NCBI GenBank assembly: GCA_030998225.1
Contig: JAPYXD010000724.1
Span: 620,001 to 684,000 of the forward strand
DNA length: 64,000 nt
From: Diplolepis rosae
Lineage: Eukaryota; Arthropoda; Insecta; Hymenoptera; Diplolepididae
Direction: 5' to 3'
This document shows positions 20,206 to 30,849 of this stretch, piece after piece; positions within the stretch are counted from its first letter, which is position 1, and every line of letters starts with the position of its first letter. Below the pieces are notes generated by a model. It ran no database searches, was not told the origin of the DNA, and saw only the letters and a list, made by a program, of their open reading frames with translations. The position numbers and the translations under genes are program-made.

Positions 20206-20870
20206 ATTATACCTTAGGTAAAAAAAGATAATTTTGCTTTCAAAAATAAAAAAAATTATTATTGTAGGGATTATTTCAAAGAAAAGAGATAAATTTCCAA
20301 GAAAAGTATTTGAAGCATAAGAAAAAATACATTCAACAAATTATATTTTTACCCCGACTTTTCTTCTTATTGCTTCATACCAAATTAAAAAAAAAATTAT
20401 GTGATTCAAATAAATCAAGAATCCTTTTTTCAGGAAAAAGATTTAATACAACCCAGCCATTTTCATATTTCTAAAATGAATAAGTTATTACCAAATTCAG
20501 CAATTTTTTTACAAGAATTTTGTTTTGGAAAATTTATTTTTAATGGTTTCAACCATTAAAGAATTTATTATAATTTCCAAAAAATGGAAACGGTTAAGTT
20601 GTAGAAAGCCGTTTGCTTGAAAAAAATTATCCGTGATTTCCCAGAATCACATCATTTTTTAAAATTTGGTATGAAGCGATAAGAAAACAAGTTTAAAAAT
20701 AAAATTTGTAAAATGCATTATTTTTTTACGTTTTAATTTTTTTTCTTGGAAACTAATCTCTTTTCTTCCAAATGATCTCATCAATCATAATATTGCTATT
20801 CCTGAAAAAAAAATTATCTATTTTTGCCTGAAGTCTAATTATTGTGGATGAACTACCTTAAATCAGCAAA
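20206..20870. repeat. Foldback repeat family F, most complete copy
   Basis: The left half (GATAATTTTGCTTT, CTTCTTATTGCTTCATACC) is the reverse complement of the right half (GGTATGAAGCGATAAGAA, CCTGAAAAAAAAATTATC), with the tip around 20480-20580 containing TGGTTTCAACCATTA. Outer ends run into GAACTACCTTAA. Copies or halves lie at 22911, 24003, 25499, 25859 and 48975, so this is a dispersed family. Confidence 0.6.
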
Positions 20871-21097
20871 CACTTCATTTACATTTATTTATCGAAATTT
20901 TCATACAAAAAATGTTACCTATTATAAAAATGTTCAAACCCTTCATTTTTCAAACTTGTATCTCATCTTGCATGGTATTTTATTATAAAATATCCTCTAC
21001 ATCAATTAAAAAAAAAATGCTGAAATCGATATTTTGTTTCGAATCTTTAAGCATTTATTAACTTTAAATTTCATTGAAAAATTATTTTTAAAGTATT

Positions 21098-21358
21098 TAA
21101 AAATTGAACTGCGCATGCGCCTATAGCCATACAGCGGAGCACAATCTTCTTATTATTATTCTTCTTCTTCTTCGTACAGCGTCAGCAGCACCCTATGGAC
21201 AAAGCCTTGTATATTTGAAGTGCGCATGCGTCGATTAAAATCCGCTTCTACTACACAAGATCGATAAAATCAAAATGGCCGGGACTACTCGTGAAATATC
21301 AAGTGTAATGACTAGCGCCGCAAACAACTAAGCAATACTTAGATTAGTTTCGAGTGTT
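21098..21358. mobile_element. MITE family A, copy 3 (fragment)
   Basis: Shares GAACTGCGCATGCGCC, the TTCTTCTTCTTCGTACAGCG run, TACACAAGATCGATAAAATC and AATGACTAGCGCCGCAAAC with copy 2. Both termini and the 11-bp repeat part are missing. Confidence 0.65.
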
Positions 21359-21663
21359 TTTTTCACAAGCAAATTTTTGTACATACGTTAATAACTTCTA
21401 AAAAAACGTATTAATTTAGGTGCTTTTTTTTTAATTTCTAAAAGATTCTTTAGTTTACAAAGAACATAAAAGAATTTTGTTTTTGAAAATTTATATTTAA
21501 TTGTCAATTAAGTTATTAAATAATTATTGCCTGATATAAAATTGATGTACTTTACTTTATTCATAAATTGTTAATAAAATTAATAAAATAATATAACTAA
21601 AATGAAATATAATAAATGAAATTAATTGGTTGAGTTTGAATTTTGTGCCACTGCCTACATTGT

Positions 21664-21740
21664 CGGAGGATCACTAGTCGCGTATCAGATAGGATACGTT
21701 GCCGACAGGTGTGCTCGTAGATAATTTCAAACTCTTATAT
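21664..21740 (+). mobile_element. SINE, internally deleted copy
   Basis: The head TCACTAGTCGCGTATCAGAT and GATACGTTGCCGACAGGTGT matches copy 1 (2551), but after GTGCTCGTAG it jumps to tail-like ATAATTTCAAACTCTT, skipping the tRNA part. Confidence 0.55.
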
Positions 21741-21782
21741 CGCAAATAATTGAAAATTAAATTCGAATTTAAATTTAAATTT

Positions 21783-21892
21783 AAGAATATGAAATATTTC
21801 TGTGGAAGGAAAGACGTTTTCGACTGCGCTGGGATACGAGCCCAGGTCTTTCGATTCTCGGTCGACTCCTATAACTACTGAGCCACTATAAT
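21783..21892 (-). mobile_element. SINE copy, inverted
   Basis: Minus strand reads tRNA-like GTGGCTCAGTAGTTATAGGA, ATCGAAAGACCTGGGCTCG, CAGCGCAGTCGAAAACGTC and TTTCCTTCCACAGAAATAT. A and B box positions are retained. It lies head to head with the deleted copy at 21664. Confidence 0.65.
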
Positions 21893-22070
21893 AATAAAAT
21901 ATAATGCATTATAAATGTAGAATAATTTTTATTATATGAATATGAAAAATAGCGCCCTTCAAATAAACATTTTTCTTCTTTTCACCCTTAATGATCCATG
22001 ATAAATTACATTATATATATATATATTTTTTTTCTTTGAACGAAAAAGCTTATGAGAAAGAAATAGTATA

Positions 22071-22596
22071 TTATGTGACTAGGCGCATAATGAGGGTATT
22101 ACGCTACGAGCGACAATGCTCGCAGGAGATCAAGGCGAAACGAAAATGAGGCATGATCAGTCCTGCGAGCATTGTTGCGAGTCTCGTAATTTCCCGAATT
22201 GTGTGCATTGGCACGTATTCTATTTTATGTGACTTCGGCGCATATACGAGTTTTTATGCGTACACCCGAATTCAATCTGAAAAGGTCGAAATTGCCGTGA
22301 TTATCGCCCATTTCACTTGACATTTCGCGAATACTCCCGACCATTTTGATTTTCTTGATCTTGTGTAGTGGTAAAGTATTGTAATAGACGCATGCGCAGT
22401 TCAAATGTACAAGGCATTGTCAGTACAGTGCCAACGCTGTACGAAGAAGAAGAATAAGAAGATTACGCTCCGCTGTATCGTAATAGGCGCATGCGCAGTT
22501 TAATTTTTACATTAGATTCCTCTGTATCGTAATACACAACATTGCGCTACTATTAACTAAAGCTAAAAAACAAGTTTACGCGCCAGAGGCAAATAA
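22071..22596. mobile_element. MITE family A, copy 4
   Basis: TTATGTGACTAGGCGC at left, GCGCCAGAGGCAAATAA at right. Inverted repeat CGACAATGCTCGCAGGAG and TCCTGCGAGCATTGTTGCG inside, with the 11-bp array reduced to about one degenerate unit (AAGGCGAAACGAAAATGAGG). Confidence 0.75.
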
Positions 22597-22794
22597 ATAT
22601 AATTCTTCATTTATTTTTATACAATTTTCTACTCAAACTTGCATTTCACTTTCATGGCATTCCGAAAATACACTTAGAAAGTGCTTTTTAATGTCTTAAG
22701 GGGTCAATTTTGGTAAAGTTAAGGATGACTTTAGTTTAAAAGTAACATTTTCAGGCTTCATACGACGCACATGATAGTTTTACATACATACATG

Positions 22795-22912
22795 CATACA
22801 TACAGGAGGCGAACAAGGAACTCGGGGCACTGCGGTATGATATGGAGGATACCGTCTGCTACCTCGACCCCTTCGAGTACCTGATAAGAGGCCTCATGGT
22901 TCCAGCCATGAG
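22795..22912. other. Isolated GC-rich patch, possibly coding fragment
   Basis: In AT-rich surroundings, a TACATACATGCATACATACA microsatellite is followed by about 105 bases of balanced composition that read open on the plus strand as EANKELGALRYDMEDTVCYL and DPFEYLIRGLM. I do not recognise the peptide. It could be a captured exon piece or part of an element. Confidence 0.35.
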
Positions 22913-23205
22913 AAAATTCATTTTCAAAAAATTAGAAACAGTAAAGTTGTGGAGAATCTTTTTTCTGAAAAAATGATTCGTGATTTATTAGAATCGCATA
23001 ATTTTTTAAAATTTGGAAAGAAGCGATAAGAAAAAAAGTTAGGGCAAAAATCAAATTTAGTGGTAAAATTATTTCTCTGTGTTTCAAATTTTTTTCATGG
23101 AAAATAATCTATTCTCCTTCAAAATAGCCTTTCAATAAAAATATTGCTATTCTTGAAAGCAAAATTATGTATTTTTGCCTGGGGTCTAATTTTGGAAAAT
23201 GAATG
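22911..23205. repeat. Foldback family F, half copy
   Basis: From CCAGCCATGAGAAAATTCA through GTTGTGGAGAATC, GAAGCGATAAG and TTTTTGCCTGGGGTCTAATT it is parallel to 25499-25790. Truncated by MITE sequence at about 23217. Confidence 0.6.
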
Positions 23206-23216
23206 AAAATGAATGA

Positions 23217-23412
23217 ATCGAGGCGTAGGTGAGGTGTAGCCGAGACGTAGCTGAAGCAAAGCCGAGACGAAGCTGAGGCGCGATCAGTCCTGCGAGCTAT
23301 AGGCCCATGCGCAGTTCAATTTTTACATTACATTCCTCTGTAGCGCAATACACAACATTGCGCTACTCTTAACTAAAGCTAAAAAACAAATTTACGCGCC
23401 GGAGGCACATAA
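23217..23412. mobile_element. MITE family A, copy 5 (fragment)
   Basis: Starts inside the 11-bp array, skips most of the right half and ends with the normal GCGCCGGAGGCACATAA terminus. Directly followed by copy 6, which has the same AATAGTATA before it as copies 1 and 4. Confidence 0.65.
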
Positions 23413-23419
23413 TAGTATA

Positions 23420-24002
23420 TTACGGGCCTAGGCGTACAATGAGGGTTATTGCGTGACGAGCGACAATGCTCGCACGAGATCGAAGCCAAGGCGTAATCGA
23501 GGCGTAGTCGAGGCGTAGCCGAGACGTAGCTGAAGCAAAGCCGAGACGAAGCTGAGGCGCGATCAGTCCTGCGAGCATTGTCGCGAGTCTCGTAATTTCC
23601 CGAATGTGTGCATTGGCACGTATTCTATTTTATGTGACTTCGGTGCGTATACGAGTTTTTATGCATACACTCGAATCTAATCTGGTTTTGTAGTTGTTTG
23701 CGGCGCTAGTCATTACATTTGATATGTCACGACTAATCCCGGCCATTTTGATTTTATCGATCTTGTGTAGTAGTAATGGATTTTAATAGAGGCATACGCA
23801 GTTCAAATGTACAAGGCTTTGCCAGTACGGTGCAAACGATGTACGAAGAAGAAGAAGAATCAGAAGATTGTGCTTTGTTGCATGGCTATAGGGGCATGCG
23901 CAGTTCAATTTTCACATTTCATTCCTCTGTAGGTCAATATACTACATTGCGCTACTGTTAACTGTAGCGAAAAAACGAGTTTGCGCGCCGGTGGCACATA
24001 AA
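23420..24002. mobile_element. MITE family A, copy 6 (long array)
   Basis: Starts TTACGGGCCTAGGCG and ends GCGCCGGTGGCACATAA. The central inverted repeat (CGACAATGCTCGCACGAG / TCCTGCGAGCATTGTCGCG) brackets about seven 11-bp units of types GAGGCGTAGTC and GAGACGAAGCT. Confidence 0.75.
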
Positions 24003-24214
24003 ATTATATTTCTGTGTTTCAAATTTTTTCATGGAAAATAATCTTTTCTCTTTCAAACTAGCCTTTCAATGATAATATTGCTATTCTTCAGAGCAAAATT
24101 ACCTATTTTGCCTGAGGTCTAATTTTTGAAAATGAATCAATTATTATCAAATTTAGCAATTTGTTTATAAAAATTTCGTTTGGGATAATTTGTTTTTAAT
24201 GGTTCCAGCCATTA
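24003..24214. repeat. Foldback family F, part left of the mariner
   Basis: Parallel to 25650-25858 (TTTCATGGAAAATAATCT, GCCTGAGGTCTAATT, GTTTTTAATGGTTCCAG). It continues at 25499 on the other side of the mariner. Confidence 0.65.
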
Positions 24215-25498
24215 TTGGATCTATAACTCAATTCGTGCGGTATTTTTTTCAAAATTTGAACGTTTATTTAAGAAAAACATGTACAATAGTATTATTCAAA
24301 GTATGGCCCATCTGAAGCTATGACTTTTTCCCATCTTTCTGGCAATTTGTGGATTCCATTCCAAAAGAACTGCGTCGGCTTGGCGGCCAAGAATGAATCA
24401 AGCCAATTTTTGATACCCTATTCTGATGTGAACCGTATTCCAGTGAGGACGTTCTGCATCGACCGGAACAAATGGTGGTCAGAAGGGGCAAGGTCTGGGC
24501 TATAACGCGGGTGGGGTAAAACTTCCCATCCACTGTTTTCCAAATAGTTCTTAACCGGAATAGCAAGATGGGGCCGAGCGTTGTCATGATGGAAAATTAT
24601 TGCCTCGTGTCTGGTCGCATATTCAGGCGTTCTTCGGCTATTGCTCTCTTCAAATGGATTAATTGTGTTCGTTAGCGTTTTCCATTGATGGTTTCACCCG
24701 GTTTTAGCAGCTCATAATACAGCACACCCTTCTGATCCCACCAAATACAGAGCATTACCTTCGCGCCATGGATATTAGGCTTTGCCGTTGATTTGACTGG
24801 TTGGCCGGGTTCACATATGATTTTTTGCGCTTGGGGTTGTCGTAATGGATCCATTTTTCATCACCAGTAATGATCCGATGCAAAAATGACTTCTTTTGTG
24901 GCGTTCCAGCAGCATTTCAGACATGCAAAATTGCCTTTCAACGTCTCTAGGCTTGAGTTCATATGGAACCCAATTTCCTTGCTTTTGAATGTATCCGGCT
25001 GCTTTTAAACGTTTTCAAATGTCTTCTTGAGTGACCCCCAAAGATTCTGCGAGCTCTTCTTGTGTTTGGTAACAATCTTCATCAAGTAATGGTTCCAGTT
25101 CTTCATCTTCAAACTTTTTTGGCTGCCCAGGACGTTCTTCGTCTTCCAAGCCAAAATCACCACTTTTAAATGATGGAAATCACTTTTGGCACGTTCGCTC
25201 AGCTAGAGCATGTTCACAATAAACTTCCACTAAAATACGATGACTTTCGGCAGCATTTTTTTTCATATTAAAGTAATGAAGAAGATCTCCCCGCAAAAAC
25301 ACTTTTTCAGGCACAAAGTTCGACATATTTGAGTGAAAAAAAATTATTGTTGTTTACGCTTCAAATCAATGACATATACTGAAAAAGACGGACAATGACA
25401 GTAGCTTTCCAACGCATGTTCGGAATATTGAAACTATGGGATAATAATCAAGCTACGCCATCTCTTAGAAAACCGCATGAATTAAGTTATAGATTCAA
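24215..25498 (-). mobile_element. Full-length mariner, decayed, with TA duplication
   Basis: 1,284 bp with inverted ends TTGGATCTATAACTCAAT and ATTAAGTTATAGATTCAA, flanked by TA at 24213 and 25499. The minus strand encodes a whole mariner transposase in pieces: the start near 25326 (FVPEKVFLRGDLLHYFN-like reading, seen by translation with indels), helix-turn-helix near 25050, [15 protein letters not shown] and [15 protein letters not shown] (24854-24672), and NCQKDGK near the end. Frameshifts (for example near 24890, 24790, 24632) and stops inactivate it. Same subfamily as 13469. Inserted into foldback family F; the unoccupied form is at 25856. Confidence 0.88.
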
Positions 25499-25990
25499 TA
25501 GAAAATTCATTTTCAAAAAATTGGAAACAGTGAAGTTGTGGAGAATCTTTTTCCTGAAAAAATGATTCGTGATTTATTAGAATCGCATAATTTTTTAAAA
25601 TTTGGAAAGAAGCGATAAGAAAAAAAGTTAGGGCAAAAATCAAATTTATTGGTAAAATTATTTCTCTGTTTCAAATTTTTTTCATGGAAAATAATCTATT
25701 CTCTTTCAAAATAGCCTTTCAATAAAAATAATGCTATTCTTGAAAGCAAAATTATGTATTTTTGCCTGGGGTCTAATTTTTGAAAATGAATCAATTATTA
25801 TCAAACTTAGCAATTTGTTTATAAAAATTTCGTTTGGGATAATTTGTTTTTAATGGTTCCAGCCATTAGAAAATTTATTTTTAAACTTTGGAAACAGTGA
25901 GGATGTGAAGAATCTTTTTTCTGAAATTTTGTTCATGGAAAATAATCTTTTCTGTTTCAAAATGGCCTTTCAATAATAATATTGCTATTC
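25499..25990. repeat. Foldback family F, tandem copies
   Basis: Continuation after the mariner (GAAAATTCATTTTCAAAAAA onward), a palindromic joint TAATGGTTCCAGCCATTA at 25849-25866, then the start of a further unit whose right part is at 26706-26762 beyond a TTAA insertion. Confidence 0.65.
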
Positions 25991-25994
25991 TTAA

Positions 25995-26701
25995 GGGGAC
26001 AGTCCCTTCAAGAGGTCTCAAAAAATCGTGTTTTTTTCTGCCTAATCGATTAGGCAACTATTTAAGATTATGTGTGTAAAATTTTAGCTCGAAATTCGAA
26101 GTATTTCGGGAGATACGCGGAAATTCAGTCGGTCACGTACATTACGTACGTACGTACATTACGAAATCTAAAGCGCGTTTTCTCAAAACCATGTTTTTAC
26201 ACTGCGGGAAAGATAACTAAAAAAGTTGTTAACCAATTTTTTTAAACCAAAGTTTTTTTTATTCAGTATAAAAAGCTACTCTATGTGATCTACGGATTTT
26301 AAGATATTCCGATTTTTTTTACCTTTTTTATGAACAAATTACTGAAAAAAAAGTCACTTTTTTTTTAAATCATAATTTTTCGTCTAAATTTCCGAATTTT
26401 AAAATTTCGGTAGTTCACATAGAACAAATAAGTCTAACGAAGTAAAAAAAAAATTTTGATTTCAGTTGAAAATAACGGCTGCTATAGTTCCCGCAGTTTG
26501 ACTCCGACCGTGTCGAAACGCTGCCGCAAAACGTAGATGACTCGGCCATTTGAAATTTTTCGGATGTAATTTTTTTTCTTAATAAAGTCTAAAATATGAC
26601 TAAAACATATCCTAAAGTTCTTATGTCTCCGATGTTTCTTTCTGTGAGAAAAAAAATCAGGAAAAAACGCTTTGTTTCGGTCTCTTTACGGGACTGTACC
26701 C
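25995..26701. mobile_element. 707-bp TTAA-specific non-autonomous DNA transposon
   Basis: Flanked by TTAA at 25991 and 26702. Inverted ends: GGGGACAGTCCC with AAGAGG following on the left, and the complement of GGGTACAGTCCC with AAGAGAC on the right, about 25 bp imperfect. TTAA duplication points to piggyBac or Kolobok type. No transposase. Contains the perfect palindrome TGCCTAATCGATTAGGCA near 26039 and an ACGTACATTACGTACG cluster near 26145. The same site without the element is seen at 25737. Confidence 0.8.
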
Positions 26702-26976
26702 TTAAAAGCGAAATTATCTATTTTTACCTCGGGTCTAATTTTTGCGGATAAACTACCTTAATTGACAATTAAATATAAATTTGTGAAAAAAAAATTTTTT
26801 TTATGTGCTTTGTAAATTGAAAAGTTTTCTACAAATTAAAAATAAGCACCTAAATGAAGAAAAATGTTTGTCCACTATATGGCCTGCGTGATTTGAGATG
26901 GATTGAGCCTGTAAAGTAATCGGATGGCAATATTCAAAAATACCATAATAAAACATTTCCACAGCAAAACTTCACG

Positions 26977-27990
26977 ATGTCGATGGGAGATGAGGCAGGC
27001 TCAGCGAAGAAGCAGAGGCATTTAATTACGATGCGATTAAGGGAATATCCCTTTTTTAGATAGGTTCCCGATGACAGAAAAAAGGTATATTGCACTATTT
27101 GCAACCAAGATCTCTCAGCGGTGTGCATGAAGAGATCCTAAATTCACGTGGAATCAAAAAATCATCAAAAACATCTGCATGATAACGAAAGTAAAGATAA
27201 TGAAAGTCGTTAATTTGCATAGAAATGGTTACAAGATATTCGCTTCGACTCTTGGTTGGAAATGGTACCTGATGACGAACACCAGTTTCGTTGCTCTGTA
27301 TGTAGCTTGAATGCGTCTTGCGATAATGGAGTCAGTAACGTTTTGCGCCATGCCGAAAAGTCGGAACAGTTTCAAAATTGTCAAAAATTAGGTCTCTTTG
27401 ATGTTTTCAAAAAGTACACGATTGATAATCAAATTCCCTTTTCAAATATTTTATCAATTTCTTGTGACAACACCGCAGTCATGGTTGGTAATATCATATC
27501 TTTTAAAACTTTAATTCGAAAACAAAATCCATCAATTCTTTTCATTCCTTGCATTTGTCACAAGCTTGCTTTAGTTACAAAAGATTATATACTGAGAACT
27601 TACTGAACTCGATTGTACATCACATGAGAAGCACGAAACGATCGGAGGCGTTCGCGCAGATTTCTCTAACTCTTCAAGAAACATGTTTAAAAATTTTTGA
27701 TTATGCAGTAACGCGATGGCTCGGTCGACACGATTGCATCGAAAGAGTGCTCGAAATGTACGATTCACTCTCAGATTATTTCAGAGAGTTGTGTCTCAAA
27801 AAAAAAAAAATTTTCGAAGAAATCAAAAATCAATTATTCGACAAAAAACGAAAGTATATTTGACTTTTTGGCAGAACCTTTTATCAGAATTCAAAAATCA
27901 ATTATTTAAATTAGGCCTTGTGTCAACTTTGACATTCGACTGTGATTACATCATGGAAACGACAATCAGAAAGAACCTTTAAATATTATT
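26977..27990 (+). pseudogene. hAT-superfamily transposase relic with two zinc-finger segments
   Basis: From ATG at 26977 the reading gives MRLREYPFF, VYCTICNQDLS and HVESKNHQKHLHD (a C2H2/BED-like finger), then WLEMVPDDEHQFRCSVC and NGVSNVLRHAEKSEQF (a second, TTF-like finger), then ILSISCDNTAVMVGN, SILFIPCICHKLALV, VTRWLGRHDCIERVLEMYDSL. The CDN..MVG and CICH..L blocks and the W-L-x-x-H block are hAT catalytic-core landmarks. Stops near 27065, 27140 and 27210 and frameshifts near 27600 and 27860 break it, and the C-terminal dimerisation domain is not recognisable. Confidence 0.75.
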
Positions 27991-29430
27991 TCTCAAATAT
28001 AAAAGCTTGCATTGAAATAATCAATGATTTTTATTAGGGGTGAGAGTTTAACGGACTTAATTGTCTTCCATTATGCAAAATCCATTTGAAAGATTAAACA
28101 AGGATCTATACAAGTCCACGATGACTTTTACGACTCCCGAACTTGGATTTTAAATTGTCCCGGTCGAATTTTATTAATCTCAAACTCAGATATTTTCGAA
28201 GTTAAATTGAAATGCTGCACTGGTTTTTGTCGCGAGACCGCTTATAAATCCGAAGGAAAATTTAAGTGTCGAACTAGACGAAGAATTTACTGACTGCTTT
28301 CTCTTGGTGTGGGCCTCTTTTATATTTTTTCATACAAATTGACGGTCAGCGAAAATCGTGACGTAGTCATATCTTCTTAGAGGAGAAGGGGCCCTATACT
28401 GCTCCCTACTTCCCCTACTCCCTATTCCCCTTTATCGATTTTCTCATAGATTTCTTAACTCAATCCAGCCTGTGTGTATTATATACATTCAAATACGTCG
28501 CGGGACGTGACAATTGAAAAAATAAAAAACCATATTTAATTTAGTATTGAAAATTACACCTTAAATTCCTCTAGTATAAAATAAAATTTATGAAAATTTC
28601 ATTGGAATAAAATACCTCAAAAAGAACTTTTATTATACTTGACATCTTTTACATGACTATTTTAACAAATAAATCTGAATAAAATGTTTGATTATTTAAA
28701 ACGAAATAAATTATATTTTATTTTGTAAACGAAATTACACATTTAGAATTCTTTGGTATAAAGCAAAATTGACAAATATAATAATAAAATACATTTATTC
28801 ATTTTTTTTCAAATCAAATTTTTTATTCACGCTTATATATTGAAATTGTCATATAAAAGTTTCTGAATGTTCAAAAAAAATTTGTTTTAGTATTTTATTA
28901 TTATAATATTCGTCAATTTTACTTCATAACAAATAAATCTCAATGTGTAATGTTGTGTGAAAAATTAGATATAATTTATATATTTTTTAATAATAGAAGC
29001 CTTTTTTTCATGGTTTTATATTCAAGTAGTCATGTAAAAAGATGTTACATATTATAAAAAAAAAGGTGCATATTTATATTCAAAAAAACTTTCCAAAATA
29101 TTTTATTCGGACCTTTTATTTTTTAAATTTGAATCTCATGATTTATCTTATCTTGATATGAATTACTCTCCACATAATTTTTCAATTTCAAATAATTTAT
29201 TTACAAGGCTAAAAAATATAGAAATCGATATTTTGTTTTGAGACTTTAAACACTTATTGAACTATTAATTTCGCTAAAAAATTATTTCTCAAGTGTCTAA
29301 ATTATCTTAATATTCAAAAAAATCTTTCAGATATTCATTTTAGGTAAGTGTTTATCAAAATATGAAAAAAGGAAAGCTAATATCTTAAACTATATATTTT
29401 ATCATTTTGAATTTGTCATCTCGATTTTAA
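27991..29430. other. AT-rich intergenic stretch
   Basis: No gene recognised. Sequence such as TTTGGTATAAAGCAAAATTG (28760) recurs near 57430 and 53950, suggesting old AT-rich repeats. A GC-richer patch at 28380-28440 is C/T-rich simple sequence. Confidence 0.35.
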
Positions 29431-29439
29431 AGTGACATG

Positions 29440-29535
29440 TTTGATAACATGTCTACTATTATATTGAGCCCAATTCATAGAATTTTTGTTCATCTCTCGT
29501 TATTTTGGCATAGGGTCAGTTTTTTCTTATGGGGC
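29440..29535. repeat. Dispersed repeat with GACATGTTTGATAACATGTC dyad
   Basis: Carries GACATGTTTGATAACATGTC and CTCGTTATTTTGGCATAGGG. The same block is at 31188-31283. Sequence right of it (29536-29690) is found inverted at 60290-60385. Confidence 0.6.
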
Positions 29536-30039
29536 AAAATTCGTCACGTGTACCCGTCTAAAAGCTTTTTGTCTCCGATTTCCTTGATAGCTTGCAATTC
29601 AAAATGAAGTAGTCCAGTGAGCAGCAGCACAGATTGAAAAATTTTTAGAGTTCACTGTGAAAAAAAACCGGATAAAATGAAAAAACACAAAAAAAAATTT
29701 GCAAACCAACCAACCGGAAATTTTTTTTCTAATTTTATTGTTAAAGAAGGATGCCCAATTGGTTATTGATGACGATCGCGAACAAGGCTTAAATTTTGAA
29801 TACTTTTCTGGAGGACTTTATTACCAGAGTCTCTCACAGAATGATCTGAACTGTTTTAAAACCGACTCGGGACTGTGGCTTTGCTGGCTGACGTTTATGG
29901 TGATTTTCACGAGTCGACGAAGGCGTGTATTTTTCAAGAAAACGATTTTTTATATCAGCTTCACGGACAATCCATTTAACACTGAATTTGCAAGCAAGAC
30001 GTTTCATAAACAAAAAATATTATAATATCTTTATAAGTA

Positions 30040-30286
30040 ATTTTACTCAATATTATTTGAGTATGTTCAGAACATTTAAAATGTGAATATTTCTTATAAA
30101 TAGTTTGAGAATAGTTTTAAAATAGTTTTGAGACAAATAGTTCAAAAATAACCATAATGTTCGAGATCAAGCTATTCCCATTCAGCTTTGCACCAAAGAA
30201 TTATTGTAGATACAGATATGGATAGGACATACCAATATATATATATATATATATATATATACCTAACCTATTTTAAAACTATGTTG

Positions 30287-30339
<53 letters not shown>

Positions 30340-30720
30340 AAAATAGGTTAGGTATAATAGTTCAAACAAGGCCCTAATAACCTCAACCAATTCAGCTTTG
30401 CATCAAAAAACTTATTGTGGATACAGTAATGGATATGCCCTTAAAAAATATAAATAATTCTTTAGAAATAGTTAAAAATTGGGTTGTTCAGTCAAAATAG
30501 TTCAAAATAGCATCAATGCTCAACATTAAGCTCTTTCCATCCAACTTGTCACCCAAGAATTTAATTGTAGACACCGGTATGGACTAGACATACAAAAATG
30601 TGAATATTTCTTATATATAGTTTATAAATAGTTTTAAAATAGTTTCATAAAAAATACTCAAAAGATAGCCTTAATGGTCTAGACCAAGCTATTCACATTC
30701 AGCTTCACACCAAAGAATAT
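30040..30720. repeat. Satellite-like tandem array with AT microsatellite hairpin
   Basis: Diverged units each with AATGTGAATATTTCTTATA, AGTTTTAAAATAGTTT, ATCAAGCTATTCCCATTC and GCACCAAAGAATTATTG, starting near 30078, 30360 (partial), 30480 and 30597. Between the first two lies ACCTAACCTATTTTAAAA (30261) and its inverse TTTTAAAATAGGTTAGGT (30336) bracketing a TA dinucleotide run, with another TA run to the left. Confidence 0.65.
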
Positions 30721-30849
30721 ATCCAAAACTTTCCTTTTTCAATTAATATATCAAGTACTCCTTTTTGTATAATATTTTAAGTACTCTAGTTATTCCGAGA
30801 AAATATATGAAATTAGTGACAGCATCTTTTTTGTATTTTCTAGATTTTA

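Noticed and set aside
29699..30025. 108-codon plus-strand frame
   Set aside because: No ATG-context or domain evidence; partly overlaps a dispersed repeat that is inverted at 60.3 kb.
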